Notes under the pieces: model-generated
The model's input: only the letters and a program-made list of their open reading frames with translations
The model's database searches: none
What the model was told of the DNA's origin: nothing
Assembly: GCA_963781035.1 (NCBI GenBank)
Contig: CAWAEN010000007.1
Coordinates: forward strand, 310,001-374,000
Length of the DNA: 64,000 nt
Direction: 5' to 3'
Source: SZUA-35 sp963781035
Lineage (GTDB): Bacteria; Actinomycetota; Acidimicrobiia; Acidimicrobiales; SZUA-35
Shown: positions 35,662 through 46,240 of the stretch, in pieces
Numbering within the stretch: the stretch's first letter is position 1
Layout of the letters: each line of letters begins with the position of its first letter
Made by a program: the position numbers and the translations under genes

Positions 35662-37781
35662 CAGGTCGTGACCAGGGAGAGATCCACGCCTTGTTTCACT
35701 GCGACGTAGTACGTGATGTCGCCGGTGCGGAGTACGTCGTCGAAGGAAAGGGCTGCGGTTCGGCCTCGCCAGAACTGAGGACCTCCGTCGACACTTCTGA
35801 ACACGACGTACTCGGTCGCACCATCGGCGCCAGGTGCCAGCGGCCACGCAACCGTGGCGTTGTCACCGACAACGGTCACCGAGCAGGAGGCCACAGGCTC
35901 GATCGGCCCGTTGTTGTCGACCGTCGTACACGGAGTCCGAACGCTGAGTTGGCCGGCGTTCGTTCTCGAGGCCACGAGGTACACCAACGTTCCGGACCGG
36001 CTCGAGTCGGTGAACGAGGTCGAGGCGGTCCGTCCCCGCCAGTATTCCTGCCCGCCGTCGACGCTTCGATAGATGACGTATTCGTCTGCGCCATTGGCGG
36101 CAGCCCAATCGACCTCCACATTGGTGCCGTCGATCGTCGCCGAGCAGGTCGCCGGGGCCTCGAGCGGCGGCGTGACATTCTCGGTGACGCAGCCGACCGG
36201 TGCACTTCGCTCACCGCCGGCCGCTCGCGACTGCACCTGATACGCAAGCGTTCCCGATCGCGCCGTGTCGATGAAGGGCGAGGTCGCCGACACGCCTCGC
36301 CAGTAGACCGTTCCGCCGTCGACCGACCGCGAGATCACGTAGTCGTTTGCGCCGGCAACCGATGGCCAGGTGACCTCGACGGTCGCGCCGGAGATCTGGG
36401 CTCGACAACTGCCCGGGGGGATCAGATCGTTCGGCGGGACGTAGCCCTCCTCGCACAACCGCACGAGGTCGCGTCCCGCTGTCTGGCTCCCTGGGGGCCC
36501 GACAGCGTCGATGCCGCCTGCGATCCAGATACATCCGTCACTGGCGTCGAGCACGCCCCAACCGCCACTGTCGCCGGCCATGTACGGGAGGAATGACTGG
36601 TCACGAGTGCCTGTGATCGAGTCGTAGGCGCCAGTCGAGCTGATCTGGCCGGTCGGGGTGCCGACGACATTGGCGATGTCGAAGCTGTATCTCGGGGTGA
36701 AACCGACGCCGCTCGAGTGCGATCCCCAGCAATGGCACGAGGCGTAGAGCGTGAGGCCGTCGCTCGACATCTCGATGTCCTGGTAGTCACCTCCGCGACG
36801 AACGCTGCTGGCCTGGAAACGACTGTCGTATGACGTCACGTGACCGGCGATCTGGGCCCAGTCGTCTGCCTCGTCGTAGAGGTAGGCGCCGTGCTGCTCG
36901 CCGACGACGAACACCGTTCCGAACGGGGTGGCCTGGACGTCGTACATGTGATTGCAGCAGTTGAAGTTGAGGACGAACCTGTCCCACACGACGAGGTCGG
37001 CATCGGAACTGTCGAGTCCGACGACCGTCTGGCCGTTCTTCACGTTGTTCCAGCCGGCGAGGTAGACGACGTTTTCGGTGTAGGAACGGCTCACGCCCCA
37101 GATCGCGCCACCGTCGGTGTCCGGCACCCAGCTCCAGTCGATCGCTCCCGTGACCGGGTCGAATCGCACCACGCTCTCGACGGGGCCCGGGTTGCCGTTG
37201 GACGATGCCGTGGTGAACGTCCCGACGGCATACATCCAGCCGTCGGGGCCCATGCTGAGATCACGAATGGCCGACGTACCGCCGTAGATCCGGGTGGTGA
37301 ACCCCGGCCACAGTTCGCCCGTCACCGGATTGATCTTGACCAATGCCCCGATCGTGGCGCCGTTCCACTCGTCCATCTCGCCGCCGACGAAGAGCCCACC
37401 GTCCGGTGACGGCTCGAGAGCGAGGACCGGGCCACCGACATTCGGCTGGATCGATGACACCCACGCCCCGGAGTCCAAGTCGAACGCGGCCAGGTGAGCC
37501 TGCGCCTGAACGTCCTGGCCGTTGGTCACGTCGAGGAACTTGCCACCGACATAGACGAAGCCGCCTGCTTCCTCGACGGCCCAGCCAAGCGAGTCATATC
37601 GGTCGACCACGCGGGACGGACCCTCGGTGGCCAGCCCCCAGCTGCTCTGCTGGACATCGTCGATGTCGGCGCCGGCCGTTCCGGCCACTCCGAGAACGAC
37701 GCACGATCCGAGGAGAACGAAGACGAACGGAACGCAACGCGGCATGACCGCGACGAGGTGTGAGACTTTCCATCGGCTCAT
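35646..37781 (-). CDS. Secreted beta-propeller protein with three Fn3-like repeats
   Basis: 711 residues from the ATG at 37781, or 699 from 37745. A signal peptide (CVPFVFVLLGSCVVLGVAGTA, cut after TAGA) leads into about 430 residues of propeller-like strands (VYVGGKFLDV, LFVGGEMDEWNG, VVYLAGWNNVKNG, IWIAGGIDAV). Three repeats of about 90 residues follow, each with a SVDGG..YWRG core and a S.RSGTL.Y.V segment. Cys pairs recur in the repeats and in NFNCCNHM and CHCWG. There is no sorting motif or C-terminal anchor, so it is likely exported and free or wall-associated. A binding or adhesion role is plausible; no catalytic site is seen. Confidence 0.8.
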   Translation of the reverse strand: MSRWKVSHLVAVMPRCVPFVFVLLGSCVVLGVAGTAGADIDDVQQSSWGLATEGPSRVVDRYDSLGWAVEEAGGFVYVGGKFLDVTNGQDVQAQAHLAAFDLDSGAWVSSIQPNVGGPVLALEPSPDGGLFVGGEMDEWNGATIGALVKINPVTGELWPGFTTRIYGGTSAIRDLSMGPDGWMYAVGTFTTASSNGNPGPVESVVRFDPVTGAIDWSWVPDTDGGAIWGVSRSYTENVVYLAGWNNVKNGQTVVGLDSSDADLVVWDRFVLNFNCCNHMYDVQATPFGTVFVVGEQHGAYLYDEADDWAQIAGHVTSYDSRFQASSVRRGGDYQDIEMSSDGLTLYASCHCWGSHSSGVGFTPRYSFDIANVVGTPTGQISSTGAYDSITGTRDQSFLPYMAGDSGGWGVLDASDGCIWIAGGIDAVGPPGSQTAGRDLVRLCEEGYVPPNDLIPPGSCRAQISGATVEVTWPSVAGANDYVISRSVDGGTVYWRGVSATSPFIDTARSGTLAYQVQSRAAGGERSAPVGCVTENVTPPLEAPATCSATIDGTNVEVDWAAANGADEYVIYRSVDGGQEYWRGRTASTSFTDSSRSGTLVYLVASRTNAGQLSVRTPCTTVDNNGPIEPVASCSVTVVGDNATVAWPLAPGADGATEYVVFRSVDGGPQFWRGRTAALSFDDVLRTGDITYYVAVKQGVDLSLVTTCQPVV

Positions 37782-37866
37782 CGTCGCAGGAGGGCCTATG
37801 AACTGAATGAGTGGATGTTCAGTGGCTCCTGGGCCTTGTGGCTCCGGGCCGGATGGGCAGAAGTGT

Positions 37867-39138
37867 TCAGTTCTGCCGATAGCCGGCGAGGAACTTCTCG
37901 AGTCGGCCGAGGGCCCACTCGAGATCGTCGACGCTGGGAAGGAACACCACTCGGAAGTGATCGGGCTCGGGATAGTTGAAGCCGGTGCCCTGCACCATGA
38001 GGATCTGCTCTGATCGGAGAAAGTCGAGGACGAATTGCGAGTCATCCGAGATGTTGAACTTGGCGGTGTCGATCTTCGGGAACAGGTAGAGGGCGCCGTC
38101 CGGCAAGGTGCACGACAGGCCGTCGATCGAGTTGATCAGGTCGTGGGCGACCCGGCGCTGCTCGTAGAGCCGACCACCGGGGGTGACGAACTCGCTGATG
38201 CTCTGGTAGCCGCCGAGCGACGATTGGATTGCGTGCTGGGCAGGCACGTTTGCGCAGAGCCGCATGGAGGTCAGCATCCGCAGCGCCTCGACGTAGCTGG
38301 TCGCCCGTTTCTTGGCTCCGCTGATGGTCATCCAGCCAGAGCGGAATCCGGCGACGCGGTAGGTCTTCGAGAGGCCGTTGAGGGTGAGGAAGACGAGGTC
38401 GTCATCGAGCGAAGCGATCGATGTGTGCTGTGCCTCGTCGTACAGGATCTTGTCGTAGATCTCGTCGGCCATGACGACGAGGTCGTGTTCGTGGGCGAGA
38501 TCGACGATCTCCTGCAGTAGCTCCCGCGAGTACGACGCACCGGTTGGGTTGTTCGGGTTGATCACCACGATGGCCCGAGTGCGCTCCGTGATCTTCGAGC
38601 GCATGTCGGCGATGTCGGGGAACCAGCCGGCGGCCTCGTCACAACGATAGTGCACGGGCCGACCGCCGCTGAGGGTGGTCGCCGCCGTCCACAGCGGATA
38701 GTCCGGACTCGGGATCAACACCTCGTCCCCGTTGTTCAGCAGCCCCTGCAAAGCGATGCCGATCAGCTCCGAGACGCCATTCCCGATGTAGACATCGTCG
38801 ATCTCGACGCCGGCGATGCCCATGCGCTGGTTGTATTGCATGACGGCCTTGCGAGCGGAGTAGAGCCCCTGCGAATCGCAGTAGCCCTGCGCCGTCGGCA
38901 GGTTCCGCACCATGTCGACGAGCACTTCGTCCGGAGCTTCGAATCCGAACGGAGCTGGATTGCCGATGTTGAGCTTGAAGATCCGGTGACCCTCGAGCTC
39001 GAGCCGGTTGGCCTCATCGAGAATCGGGCCACGAATGTCGTAGAGGACGTTGTCCAGCTTCTTGGACTTCTGGATGTCGCTTCGCACGAGCGACACTCTA
39101 CGGCTCTGGCGAAGCGAGGTCTCGGCAATCTTTGGCAT
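37867..39138 (-). CDS. alaA: Alanine-synthesizing class I aminotransferase (AlaA-like)
   Basis: 423 residues from 39138; a GTG at 39087 (17 codons in) fits family length better and leaves more promoter space. PLP-enzyme motifs: NPNNPTG (194-200), MADEIYDK (223-230) and the Schiff-base Lys258 in NGLSKTYRVAGFRSGW. The opening IQKSKKLDNVLYDIRGPIL is diagnostic of the AlaA/AlaC glutamate-pyruvate group. Converts pyruvate and glutamate to alanine and 2-oxoglutarate. It is divergent from the WS/DGAT gene. Confidence 0.9.
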   Translation of the reverse strand: MPKIAETSLRQSRRVSLVRSDIQKSKKLDNVLYDIRGPILDEANRLELEGHRIFKLNIGNPAPFGFEAPDEVLVDMVRNLPTAQGYCDSQGLYSARKAVMQYNQRMGIAGVEIDDVYIGNGVSELIGIALQGLLNNGDEVLIPSPDYPLWTAATTLSGGRPVHYRCDEAAGWFPDIADMRSKITERTRAIVVINPNNPTGASYSRELLQEIVDLAHEHDLVVMADEIYDKILYDEAQHTSIASLDDDLVFLTLNGLSKTYRVAGFRSGWMTISGAKKRATSYVEALRMLTSMRLCANVPAQHAIQSSLGGYQSISEFVTPGGRLYEQRRVAHDLINSIDGLSCTLPDGALYLFPKIDTAKFNISDDSQFVLDFLRSEQILMVQGTGFNYPEPDHFRVVFLPSVDDLEWALGRLEKFLAGYRQN

Positions 39139-39173
39139 GATGGGGGCCGTACATCTCCAAAGACGGGACCCAA

Positions 39174-40936
39174 ATGAAGCAGCTCACCGGTGTTGATCTC
39201 AGTTTCCTCCTGATGGAGACCGAGAACTCCTACGGCCACGTCAACGGACTCAGTATCTACCAACGGCCCTCGGCCGACTTCGATCCGTTCGCCGAGGTCC
39301 GCAAACGCCTCGGCATCATGGTGGGCCATCTCGAACCGCTCCGTCGCAAGGTCGTCGGGGTGCCCCTCGAACTCGACCGCCCCTATTGGGTCGAGGACGC
39401 CGATTTCGATCTGGACTACCACGTCCGTCGCATCGGGCTCGCCTCTCCTGGTGCAGCCGACCAACTCGCCGAGCAGGTGGCGAGGATCGTCGGACGCAAG
39501 ATGGATCGCTCACGCCCACTGTGGGAGGCCTACGTGATCGATGGTCTGGCCGACGGACGCTGGGCGCTGCTCCAGAAGACGCACCACGCCACGATCGACG
39601 GAGCCTCCGGCGTGATCATGCTGCGGATGTTCACCGACCTGTCTCCGGACGCCGAGTACGGCTACACCGAACAACCCTGGGTCGGCGAGCAGCCGCCGAG
39701 TAATGCCGAGATGCTCCAGCGAGCGACGAAGAACATCATCATGAACCCGTTCCGCGGCGCCCGTCTCTCGCTGGCGATGGTGAGAGACGTTGCTGACGCC
39801 GCTGGCGTGCAGAGTGTTCGAGATCGCGGCCTCGAAGGCTCGTGACGGTCTCGGTGCCCTCACGCCATCGAGGATCAGACGACGCCAACCCCCGACCGAG
39901 TCTGCCGATCACACCGGCCCCTCCCACCCCGTGGAACAAGACCATCAGCGCCCATCGCAGGTTCGCCATGCGGTCCGCTTCGCTCTCGAATCTGAAGGTG
40001 TTGAAGACGGCCACCGGCGGAACGCTCAACGACGTCGTCATGGCCGTCTGCGCCGGCGCACTGCGTCAGTACCTGATCGAGCACGACGCACTCCCAGACG
40101 CTCCCCTTCGGGCGATGGTTCCGGTGTCGATCCGCACCGGCGACGAGGAGAACCCGTGGACGAATCGAGTTTCCAGCATCGTTGCCGAGCTTCCGACCAA
40201 CTGTGACGACCCGCTCGAGCGGGTCGCCCTGTGTCGGGAAGCGATGAACGACGCCAAGCGACAGTTCGATCTGATGCCGGCTGAGGCTCTGGCCGAAGCC
40301 ACCGACTACACGTCGCCGGTCGTTGCCGCCTCTGCCCTTCGGCTCTTCGCCAGAGCCAAGATGGCGGATCGGTTCAACTCGCCGATCAACGTGGTCATCT
40401 CGAACGTGCCCGGCCCACGCGACCCGCTCTACTTCGCCGGGGCGAAGCTCGACTCCTACATTCCCGTCTCGACGATCGCCGAGGTGTCGGGCTCAACATC
40501 ACGGTGCACAGCTACGAGGACAGCCTCGACTTCGGCCTGATCGCCGATCGATACCTCGTGCCCGATCTCTGGCATCTCGTCGATCTCCACATCGACGAAA
40601 TCGCCCGCCTCTTCGAGGCAACGGGAGCCGAGTGGGCGACCCCGCAGCGGCCTCCCGCCATGCGGGTCGGCGGTGACGGCGTCGATCCGATCCCACCCAG
40701 TTCCGAGGCTGTCCAGCAGATGATCGCCGTCCGGTCGGAGATGGAGGAGCAGCTCCGAAACTCGACTCTCGACGCTCGTGCGAAGCCGACGAGATCCAAG
40801 AAGGCGCCGGCCAAGAAGTCCGGCGCCAGGAAGTGCGGCGGCGAAGAAGGCCCCGGCCAGGAAGGCTCCGGCCAAGAAGTCGCCGCCCAAGCGAAAGACG
40901 ACGGCGTCGAAGAAGACAGCCGACTCGGCTGGTTGA
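39174..40936 (+). CDS. Wax ester synthase / diacylglycerol acyltransferase (WS/DGAT), several frameshifts
   Basis: Membrane-associated acyltransferase making wax esters or triacylglycerol storage lipid. The N-terminal domain MKQLTGVDLSFLLMET leads to the catalytic HHATIDGASG (HHxxxDG). The C-terminal domain has PWNKTISAHRRFA, GGTLNDVVMAVCAGALR and NVVISNVPGPRDPLYFAGA. The frame breaks near 39818, 39870, 40490 and 40830; domain motifs are intact between breaks. After the enzyme proper, the last 50 or so residues are Lys/Ala/Pro-rich (KKAPAKKSGARK, then KKAPARKAPAKKSPPK), like a histone H1 tail, and end at the TGA at 40934-40936. The next gene starts on the same A. Confidence 0.85.
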
Positions 40937-41860
40937 TGGTCGCCGTCCCGACTGTTGGATTCATCGGCCTCGGAAACATGGGCGGCCCGATGTGCCGCCG
41001 GCTCGTGGGGGCGGGCTACGAGGTGACGGCGTTCGACGTCGATGACGAGGCCCTCGACAGGGCCGTCGAGGCCGGAGCCGCACGAGGTGCGAGCGCCGTC
41101 CAGTGCGCGGCGTCAGCCGACATTCTCCTGACGTCACTCCCTCGACCCGGACCACGTGCTCGCCGTCATGGAAGGCCCAGACGGTTCGCTCGCCGCGATG
41201 AAGCCGGGATCGCTCTGGATCGATCTCACCACCAACTCGAAGGATGTCGTCGCCGCGTTGGCCGACGCAGGCTCCGGACGGCGTCACCGTCGTCGACTCC
41301 CCCGTCACCGGCGCCGTCGACGGAGCGCGAACGGGCACGCTGACACTCTTCATCGGCGGAGACCCCGAGCCGGTTGCCCAGCGCCACCGCACTACTCGAA
41401 CACCTCGGCACCGTGATCGCCTGCGGACCACTCGGCACGGGAAACGTCGTGAAGCTCGTGACCAATCAGTTGTGGTTCATCGCTGCCGCCGCCATCGGCG
41501 AGGGTTTCGCCGTCGGCCTCGCCAACGGTGTCGAGCTGGGAACGCTCTGGCACGCGATCAAGGAAAGCGTCGGGGACAGCTTCGTGGTCCGCCACGACGC
41601 TCCGAGCATCTTCGCCGGTCACTACGACCCGTCCTTCAGCCTCGGCCTGTGCCTCAAGGACCTGGGCCTTCTCGGTGCACTCGGCGCCAACGTCGGCACA
41701 CCGCTCCCCATGACCGACGGCCGCTCATCAGGTCTTCCGGTCTGCCGGCGAACGCTACGGAGCCGATGCCGGGGAGTTGCACGTTGCCAAGCTGATCGAG
41801 GACGACGCCGACCTGTCGATGCGCCTCGACGGCGACTGGGTCCCTCACTGGGAGAAGTGA
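40936..41860 (+). CDS. 3-hydroxyisobutyrate dehydrogenase-like NAD(P) enzyme, at least four frameshifts
   Basis: Beta-hydroxyacid dehydrogenase family. The start overlaps the WS/DGAT stop (TGATG). Pieces in order: GFIGLGNMGGPMCRRLVGAG (nucleotide fold), DHVLAVMEGPDGSLAAMKPG, VTVVDSPVTGAVDGA (substrate signature), GTGNVVKLVTNQLWF with the catalytic Lys, then LGLCLKDLGLLGALG and LSMRLDGDWVPHWEK at the end. They lie in successive frames with breaks near 41143, 41270, 41365 and 41725. Every key motif is kept, so I treat this as one gene with sequence errors. The substrate is a 3-hydroxyacid of unknown identity. Confidence 0.75.
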
Positions 41861-41862
41861 CC

Positions 41863-42743
41863 ATGACCGCCATACCACTCGCCGAGCTCATCGATCTCGA
41901 TCGACTATCCAATCCATGACCTGGCGGCGTCAGCCCGCAGTCGGCGGTCGCTGAAGCGCATGGGCGGACTTCGAAGAAACGGCTGCGCCGTCGTCCGGGG
42001 CTTCGTTCCTCCCGAGGCCGTGGCAATGCTGAGCGAAGAGATCGTGGCTGGCCAAGCCGGCAACCCACTACTCCACGCAGCTGATGAACCCGTACTTCCA
42101 CACGTCGGTCGATCCGACGTTCCCGAATGATCATCCGGTCAACACGTTCATCGAGCGGTCCAGCGGCTTCATCCCAGGCGACAGTTGGGCTGACGGCTGC
42201 GCCATGGACACGCTCTTTCGGTCAGCGGCACTCACGACATTCCTCGCCGACTGCCTCGAGGTACCGAACCTCCACTGCTACGCCGATCCACTCGCCGGAC
42301 TCACCGCGAACATCCTCGATCCGGGCCAACAGTTCACCTGGCACTTCGACACCAACGATTTCGCCGTCACCGTTCTCGTCGATGAGGCACGCGACGGCGG
42401 AGCGTTCCAGTATGTGCCCGGCATACGGAGCGCGGGCGATGAGGGCTTCGACCGCATCAAGCGGGTGCTCGACGCGGGCGACGACGCCGGCGACCTCGAC
42501 GAGGTTCACACACTCGACCTCCGTCCCGGCGACCTCCAGATCTTCCGCGGTCGTCACTCGTTGCACCGTGTGCAGCGCGTCGCGTCGGACTCGTCGCCGC
42601 GACACGCGGCGATCTTCGCCTACACAGAACAGCCCGGCGTGATCGGCCGAGTCGAGCGCACTCGCCAGCTCTTCGGGCGCATCCTGCCAGAACACGAGGC
42701 GGCCGAGCGGGCCCGGATTCGGTCTGACGAACTCATCGACTGA
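41863..42743 (+). CDS. Fe(II)/2-oxoglutarate oxygenase-like protein, two frameshifts
   Basis: Starts at the ATG two bases after the previous stop (MTAIPLAELIDLDRL). It breaks near 41905 and continues as RNGCAVVRGFVPPEAVAML, then near 42060 as QLMNPYFHTSVDPTFPNDHP to the stop. Likely metal ligands are HFD in FTWHFDTNDFAVTVLV and the His in GRHSLHRVQRV about 70 residues on, as in phytanoyl-CoA or ArpA-like dioxygenases. The acidic ligand is present, so hydroxylation rather than halogenation is expected. The substrate is unknown. Confidence 0.68.
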
Positions 42744-42804
42744 GGCAGCTCAGGCGCAGACCGGGGTCTCACGGGAGTACCGACCGATCGGCTAGACACA
42801 CCGG

Positions 42805-44460
42805 GTGGAATCGATTGCCATGGTCTGGCGGACCTCGACGTCGGGCTGCTGGCCGCCGAGGCGAGCTCGCAGCTCATCAGGCAGGAAACTGCCGTCGTGA
42901 CGCTGCTGGCGATCGCTGCGGCCGTGGCGTTCCTCGCCAGACGGGCCAACTTCCCGTTCACGGTGGCGCTCGTGCTCGCCGGTTTCGTCGCCGCCGGTCT
43001 CGGCGAATTGGTGACGGTGGAGGCCAGCGCCGATCTGATCCTCGCACTGCTGGTTCCGCCCTTGCTCTTCGAGGCGACTCTGAATCTGCCGTGGAAGAAG
43101 CTCAAGCACGATCTGTTCGGAATCTTGACGCTGGCGTTGGCGGGCACACTGATCGGGTCGCTCATGGTCGGCGACCGTGGTGCATCTATCTGCTCGATCT
43201 TCCGTGGGCGCTCAGTTTCGGATTCGGTGCGCTGATCTCCGCCACCGATCCCGTGGCCGTGATTGCCTTCTTCAAGTCGCTCGGCACCCCGAAGCGGCTC
43301 AGCGTTCTGGTCGAAGGCGAATCGCTCTTCAACGATGCCGTCGCCGTCGTGATGTTCGGTGTCGCCTTGGACGTCGCCGAGGGCGGGTCGTTCGTTCTCG
43401 GTGATGCGCTCACGGATTTCCTCGTCGTCTCCGCCGGTGGTCTCGCGGTCGGTCTCGTCCTCGGCTACATCGTCAGCGAAGTGATTCTCGCAGCGGTGGA
43501 TGATCCGCTGATCGAGACCTCGACCACCCTGGCCATCGCCTTCGGGTCATTCCTCGTTGGCCGAGGAGTTCGGCGCACTGATCGGCCGGGACGACCTGCA
43601 TTTCTCTGGCATCCTCGCTGTGGTTGCTGCCGGGCTGATGGTCGGCACCCGAGGCATCCAGAACACGTCGCCAACGACTCGTCAGACCCTCGAGCACTTC
43701 TGGGAACTGCTCACGTTCCTCGTCAACTCGCTCGTGTTCCTGTTCATCGGACTCACGATCGGTCTTGCGGGTCCTGATCGTCGAGTGGTGGCCTGTCCTG
43801 CTCGCCGTGATCACCGTGCTTCGTCGTCCGGGTACTCCTCGTGTACGGGCTCACGTTCTTCACCGATCTGATTCGTCCGAGTCGTCGCGTGCCGATGGCG
43901 TACAAACACGTGATGTTCTGGGGTGGGCTTCGAGGCGCCATCTCCCTCGCCCTCGCGCTCATCATCCAGGACAACGAGGCACTGGCCGACGTCGTCGGCG
44001 AGGACGCAATCCAGACCGTCGTGGTCATGACCTTCGGGGTCGTGGTCTTCACCTTCCTGGTGCAAGGTCTGACCATCACAGGTCTGATCCGGCGTCTCGG
44101 ACTCGCCGGACTCACCGCAGTCGAACTCGAGCAACAGACCCGCCAGGCCGTCATCGCCACCCGTCGTGCCGGGCAGGCCGCAATCGGAAGGCTGGGAGCC
44201 GACGGAGTGATCGGGCATGATCTCGCCGACGCACTGTCGAGCATCTATGCAGAGGACGTCCATGCCGCGACGCTGGCACTCCAGGAGCACGTCGCCGCTC
44301 ATCCGGATCTCGGGGCCGAGATGGTGCTCCAGGCCAGGCGGGAAGCGTTGATCGCCGAGAAATCGGCGGTCGGCGAGATCGTCAGAACCGGACTCATCGA
44401 GGTCAGCGTCGCCGAGCACATCACCATCGGGCTCAATCATCGACTCGCGGCCCTCGAGAG
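42805..44460 (+). CDS. CPA1-family Na+/H+ antiporter (NhaP-like), several frameshifts
   Basis: Integral membrane cation/proton antiporter with about a dozen hydrophobic helices. Recognisable blocks: VALVLAGFVAAGLGELV, LVPPLLFEATLNLPW, the conserved ISATDPVAVIAFFKSLG, LVEGESLFNDAVAVVMF with the ion-binding ND, and MFWGGLRGAISLALAL. They run in order through breaks near 43165, 43555, 43765 and 43830. A cytoplasmic helical tail follows. A GTG at 42805 is the probable start, though the first 30 codons also seem frame-disturbed. Likely role is sodium and pH homeostasis. Confidence 0.83.
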
Positions 44461-44480
44461 TCCTCGCCGAACGATGGGCT

Positions 44481-44903
44481 GTGCCGGTCGCCGAGGAGTC
44501 CGTCGCGATGATCGCCTACCTCTCCATCGGTGGTTCTGGAACCTCGGACACCCTGGAGCAAGCGGCACTGCGAGCAGCAGGAGACCGAACACCACTGACG
44601 TCCGCCGCCATCGTCGAGGACGCTCGATTCGGCGATCGTCGACGCCACGACGATGTCGATGCTCGTCGAGGAGCTCGACTTCCTGCTCCGAACGCAGCTG
44701 GCTGCAGTCAAACGCCTCGTCGGCGGCGAACTCGAAACGTCTGTGACTGTCGTCCGCGGGAGATGCGCTGGACGTCATCCGACTCGATCTCGGCGAGCAC
44801 CTATCTCATCGGAGGCCCAACGGTGCCGGGGACGCACGACGTCGGTGAGCTGATCACGGCCCTGGAGCAGAAGACCGGCCGCCCCGTCGAGCTGCTGAGC
44901 TGA
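44481..44903 (+). CDS. Possible universal-stress-protein-like tail or separate small gene
   Basis: Directly after the antiporter, in another frame, reads VAMIAYLSIGGSGTSDTLEQ, then (shifted) DATTMSMLVEELDFLLRTQL, then (shifted back) YLIGGPTVPGTHDVGELITA. The order beta strand, SGTSDTLEQAAL helix and a C-terminal GRPVELL strand recalls a UspA fold. It may be the antiporter C-terminal domain joined by another indel at about 44459, or a separate gene from the GTG at 44481. Frame damage prevents a firm call. Confidence 0.4.
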   Translation: MPVAEESVAMIAYLSIGGSGTSDTLEQAALRAAGDRTPLTSAAIVEDARFGDRRRHDDVDARRGARLPAPNAAGCSQTPRRRRTRNVCDCRPREMRWTSSDSISASTYLIGGPTVPGTHDVGELITALEQKTGRPVELLS

Positions 44904-44924
44904 GCCCCGACCCGGCTTCCGATG

Positions 44925-46167
44925 TCAGTCGACGATCGCCTGGTACGTGAGCGTGCGCATGTCTCGGTCCGGCAGCTCGACACCGGTCATGTACTGGGCC
45001 ATGAACAGCCCAACGAGCTGCTCGGCTGGATCAACCCAGTAGTAGGTCTTCGCCGCGCCGGCCCAGCCGTACTCCCCCACCGATCCCTGCCCCGCACTTG
45101 CCGCCACGTCCAGCATCACTCGGGACCCGAGTCCGAACCCAAGCCCGCTCTGCACTCGGCCGAGCAGATCGAATGGCAGGAGGCTCAGCGGAAGATGGTT
45201 GGCATGCATGAGCTCGAGTGTCTTCCGCCCGATGATGCGTTCGCCGTCGAGCTCCCCGTTTCCGAGCAACATCTGCGAGAAGCGCAAGTAGTCGCCAATC
45301 GTCGAGAACAAGCCGAGTCCCCCGCGAGCGAAGACGTCTGGCGTGTCGACCGGATAGGTGGTCGACACGTCGATGCGTTCGTTGAAGCCCTGGAGTGCGG
45401 CGGCGAACAGATTGGACCCGGTCTGCCCCTCACCGATGAGGTCGGGCAGCCCGTACATGGCAGCAACCAGCGTTCGCTTCTCCTCGGCGACGCCGAACGC
45501 GGTGTCGGTCATGCCGAGCGGTGCGAACACTCGACTGATGGAGGAAGCGCCCGAGCGGCTCGCCCGACAGGACCTCGATCAGCCTGGCAGCAACATCGAT
45601 CCCCACGCTGTAGTGCCAGCGGGCACCCGGTTGTGAGGCGAGCGGCAGCTCGGCCAGAGCATCGATGGTTTCCTCGAGCGTCCGCGTTGCGTCGTTCATG
45701 ATTCGCGCCTGGCGGTACATCTCACCGACAGGCGTGTCCTCCATGAAGTCATAGGTGAGGCCGCTGGTGTGCGTGAGGAGGTCACGCACCTCCATCGGAC
45801 GGGCCTGGGGGATCAGCGATCCATCCGCAGCGAGGACCTGGACTCCACCGAAGGCTGGGAGGTGTTTCGCCACCGGATCCTCCAATCGAAAGCGACCCTC
45901 CTCGTGGAGGAGCATCAACGCCGTGCAGACGATCGGCTTGGTCATCGAGTAGATCCGAAAGATGGTGTCCGGCGTCATCTCGAGGCCGGCTTCGACGTCG
46001 CGATGACCGAACTGCGCAGCGTGGACCACCTGACCGCGCCGGCTGACGAGCGTGCTGATGCCGGCGACGGTGCCATCGTCGACATAGCGCTGCATGGCGA
46101 CGTTGATCCGTCCGAGCCGTTCGGTGCTCATGCCGACTGCTTCCGGTGACGTGACGCTGATGACCAC
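44925..46167 (-). CDS. Serine hydrolase of the beta-lactamase (class C / EstB-like) family, one frameshift
   Basis: About 414 residues from a GTG at 46167 with GAGGGGG six bases upstream. The active Ser and Lys are in YSMTK (SxxK); the Tyr is in WHYSVGID (YxN-like, with Val in the Asn place); the KTG-like box is WAGAAKTYYWVD. This pattern is that of esterases and D-aminopeptidase-like hydrolases, not true beta-lactamases. There is no signal peptide, so it is cytoplasmic. One break near 45535 joins GEPLGRFLHQ to RVFAPLGMTDTAF. Likely an esterase acting on small esters. Confidence 0.82.
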
Positions 46168-46240
46168 GGTGAGACCCCCTCGATCGAACGACCGAGAGGG
46201 TATCCGACCGATCAAAGGCGGTCGATCAGCGGGTCCGGGC

